Source: Rotaria socialis
Lineage: Eukaryota; Rotifera; Eurotatoria; Philodinida; Philodinidae
Assembly: GCA_905331475.1 (NCBI GenBank)
Contig: CAJNYU010000767.1
Coordinates: forward strand, 169,274-233,273
Direction: 5' to 3'
DNA length: 64,000 nt
The stretch's first letter is position 1; each line of letters starts with the position of its first letter. This document shows, one piece after another, positions 61,448-64,000 of the stretch. The notes under the pieces were generated by a model. It was not told where the DNA came from, made no database searches, and saw only the letters and a list, made by a program, of their open reading frames with translations. Made by a program: the position numbers and the translations under genes.

Positions 61448-63982
61448 TATTTTTCTGTATAGATTGTTAGCTGAATTCAATAAGCGCTCTGTTTTTCTTA
61501 CTGAACTGATTAAATCGGGTTTAAAGAAAGTCACCGTGTCTGCTGAACAAAGGGAATAATTGCCTCACGAGATGTTCTTTTCTTGAGTCAAAATATTCTT
61601 GCATTTGAAAGTGCTATGTGTGAAGTCATCTAGTAATTAGATTTGCATCTTATTTAGTGTTAGGTAAAAATGAAATTAGTCTTTTAAAGGGATTCGAATC
61701 AAGAAAGTACACTTGGGAATAAAGTGTCCAAGACTATTGTTTTCTGTTTGATAATATTGCCTAGTTTATGTAGTATATGAAAATTGCTAGATATGTCCAT
61801 CTGATAGTTCTGTTTTCAAGTTCACTGAAAAGCAGGAACATTTTTGAGCCCATTCTTCTTTCAGAATCCCGCATTATAAATGTCGTTGCAGCAACAATCG
61901 AAGCATCCGTCTATCCCTAACATGTCACTAAACTGTCACATGTTTCAATGGATCAAAATGATTTTGCATCTTCTGCTATCTATAAAGAGGAACCATACAT
62001 AATATTTTAATAGCATTTTTCATAGAAGATAACTTGATAGAAGCAAAGAAATGTTATGGAAATTATTTTATACTGAAAACGAATCAAGTAACTTATTTGT
62101 TCTTATTTTAGCACCCTTGGACGTGTCACAACCATTGAGTGATATTCATGTACTTCTTGGCCAACCTGGCACCTTGACTTTAACATGCGATGCATTTCCT
62201 GTACCAAAAGTTACATGGTCTGTAAACTATATTTTAATCACGTAACTATTTATTGAATATTCAATATAACTAGGTACTTCAACGACACAGAATTGAAAAA
62301 TACAACAAAGCATAAAATCGAAGCGAAACCTACTCTATATACACTGACCGTCAATAAATGCGACCATCCAGATGTTGGTACCTATCGCGCACGCATCGAT
62401 AACGGAATTGAGAATACCGAACAAACTGCTAAGCTGCATGTTGGAGGTAACTATTTTTAGAGTAAAAAATTTCAGGCACCTTTTATTTCCTATTTCAGTT
62501 AAACCAAAAGTTGAAGCAACTAAACCAGCTAATGATCAGACATGTACCATTGGACAAGACACCCAAATCTCATGGAAATTTAGTGGCATTGAAAAGCCTG
62601 AAGTAACATGGCTCTTCAATGGGGAACCCTTGGAGACTATCGAACGTTTTCATATTACTGAAACAGAAGATGGAACTTCAACATTATCTATTCAAAAAGC
62701 CGAACTCACCGATAAGGGTGTTTACACTGCTAAGGCTACAAATGCAGTCGGCGTAGCTGAAGCTAAAACAACATTGAATATTGCTGGTATTAAACCAGTG
62801 CTAACAACTGATCTTGATGCTACTTTACAAGCGACGAAAGGTGAATCTATGACAATTAAATTATCGGCTACTGGCACACCAAGACCGGATATTGTTTGGA
62901 TTCGTGGCAATGATGAGCTCGTTCCAAGCGATCGTATTCAAGTGAGTGCACCAACAGAAGACGGAGATGATACATACACCATAACCATCCTAAATGTTCA
63001 ACCGGAAGATCAGGGAGATTATTCAGCAAAAGTAACCAATGTCGGTGGAACACTTAAAACAAAGAAATGCAAAGTCACTGTTACCAGTAAGTATATTTTT
63101 TGACGGATATGTGCCATACCTGAATATGTTTTGTAGAAACACCTGAATTTCTCGCGAAACCGACAACACAAGAAGTCCAACAGGGCGAAAATGCAGTATT
63201 CGAAACGAAAGTTGATGGTTATCCGATACCGAAAGTAATGTGGCTACTCAATGGAAAACCATTGACACCAAAAGATGGTGCTCAAATCGAAATGAATGCT
63301 CCTACGGGTGATGCTAAATTAACTATACCTAAAGTTGATTTACAGCAACATGCAGGATCAGTCACATGTCGTCTTGAAAATGTACATGGCAGCCAAGAAG
63401 AAACTGTTCACCTGAATGTTCTTGCTGCGCCACTGATTGTAACACAACTTCGGAAACAAGAAGAAACGGTGAGTGGTAAGGATGTGACATTACGAGTTGT
63501 TGTTCGGGGATCTCCACGGCCGGATGCTGAATGGTTCTTTAATGATATAATGATGACATCAGCAAATAGTTCATACGACGAAGAGAAGAGTGAATATCAA
63601 CTTCTATTGAAAGAACCAACTGTTGCAAGCAGTGAGGGAACGTATCGTGTTGTCTTAATTAGTGAACTTGGAGAAGCGGATTCTACACCTTGTGTATTAA
63701 CTGTATTGGAGCCCGTGAAGCTCACCAAGATTGGTCCAACATCAGAAGTCGTTGACTTGAAAGTTGGCGAGCCGTTCGAATTCTTGGCTGATATAGATGG
63801 GAAAGAAGCCCCGAAAGTACAGTTGACAAAAGATGGTAAAGAAGTGAAATTCACAAGTGTGGAAGATATGCGTCACATATACTCGATTCATGAAGTGAGA
63901 CCAGAACATCAAGGTGTATACAAATTGACTGCGAAGAACAAGACTTCTTCAGAAGAGACAAGCGTAACACTGAATGTTACTG
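61077..63982 (+). CDS. Titin-like gene, second partial copy on the plus strand
   Basis: Exons in matching phase are 61077-61429, 62112-62217, 62274-62446, 62499-63086 and 63137-63982, separated by GT-AG introns of 682, 56, 52 and 50 bp. They encode Ig domains beginning EPVKLTKI, APLDVSQP, VKPKVEAT, IKPVLTTD, TPEFLAKP and APLIVTQL, then EPVKLTKI again. This is the same six-domain order as in the minus-strand gene. The proteins are about 70-80% identical over most of it, and nearly identical around 63249-63530. The piece is open at both ends: it begins mid-domain after the N, and the donor at 63983 leads out of the window. It could be an inverted second gene, an allele, or an assembly join. Confidence 0.75.
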
Positions 63983-64000
63983 GTAAGTTGCTGCTTTTTT
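63630..64000 (+). repeat. Exact repeat, copy 2 (partner 61077-61447)
   Basis: Identical to the first copy up to the last base of the window, intron bases included. One repeat period (2,553 bp) holds exactly one six-Ig block. Confidence 0.93.

Overview
The window looks like nuclear DNA of a bdelloid rotifer (Adineta or Rotaria type). The basis is indirect: AT-rich sequence, intron-containing genes with many short GT-AG introns, a large arginine-type ADP-ribosyltransferase/TPR gene present twice, a secreted glycoside-hydrolase-like pseudogene of possible foreign origin, dense small DNA transposons, and a giant muscle Ig/FN3 gene present as two inverted copies. No bacterial operons, rRNA, convincing tRNA or CRISPR were seen.

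Layout. 1-3.4 kb is non-coding, with a 69-bp-arm palindrome and a two-copy tandem repeat. 3.4-7.55 kb holds the first ART/TPR gene. A LINE-type retrotransposon (7598-10843) with a 13-bp target duplication sits about 45 bp past its stop codon and contains a 551-N gap. After 2.5 kb of AT-rich spacer comes a heavily damaged secreted glycoside-hydrolase-like pseudogene (13401-15741), split by a hAT-type MITE with an exact 8-bp target duplication. A four-exon nucleoredoxin-like gene follows on the minus strand (16503-18477).

18.5-35 kb is a transposon graveyard. Two copies of one unidentified backbone repeat carry different insertions, so each reveals the other's empty site. Copy A is broken by a CACTA-like fold-back element (20890-23462) and by a 5.6-kb element carrying a DDE transposase with a SWIM finger (23588-29211). 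That transposase is itself interrupted by a 1.16-kb element with a 2-bp duplication. Copy B is broken by a 1.74-kb element with CCCTAGTGAA-like ends (31531-33272), which contains a 611-bp near-perfect palindrome. A related-ended element lies at 29868-30548 and a TA-flanked MITE at 34170-34615.

34.99-38.14 kb holds the second ART/TPR gene. Its 5' region and ART half are nearly identical to the first copy, but its TPR array is different and it has an in-frame stop near the end. From 39388 to 61075 the minus strand carries 28 exons (about 5,825 codons, 5' incomplete) of a titin/twitchin-like protein with about 40 Ig and about 20 FN3 domains. At a single N (61076) the orientation flips, and the plus strand to the window end carries another partial copy of the same kind of gene. 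This copy includes a 2,553-bp-spaced duplication that is 100% identical over the visible 371 bp. Whether this is real rearrangement or an assembly join is open.
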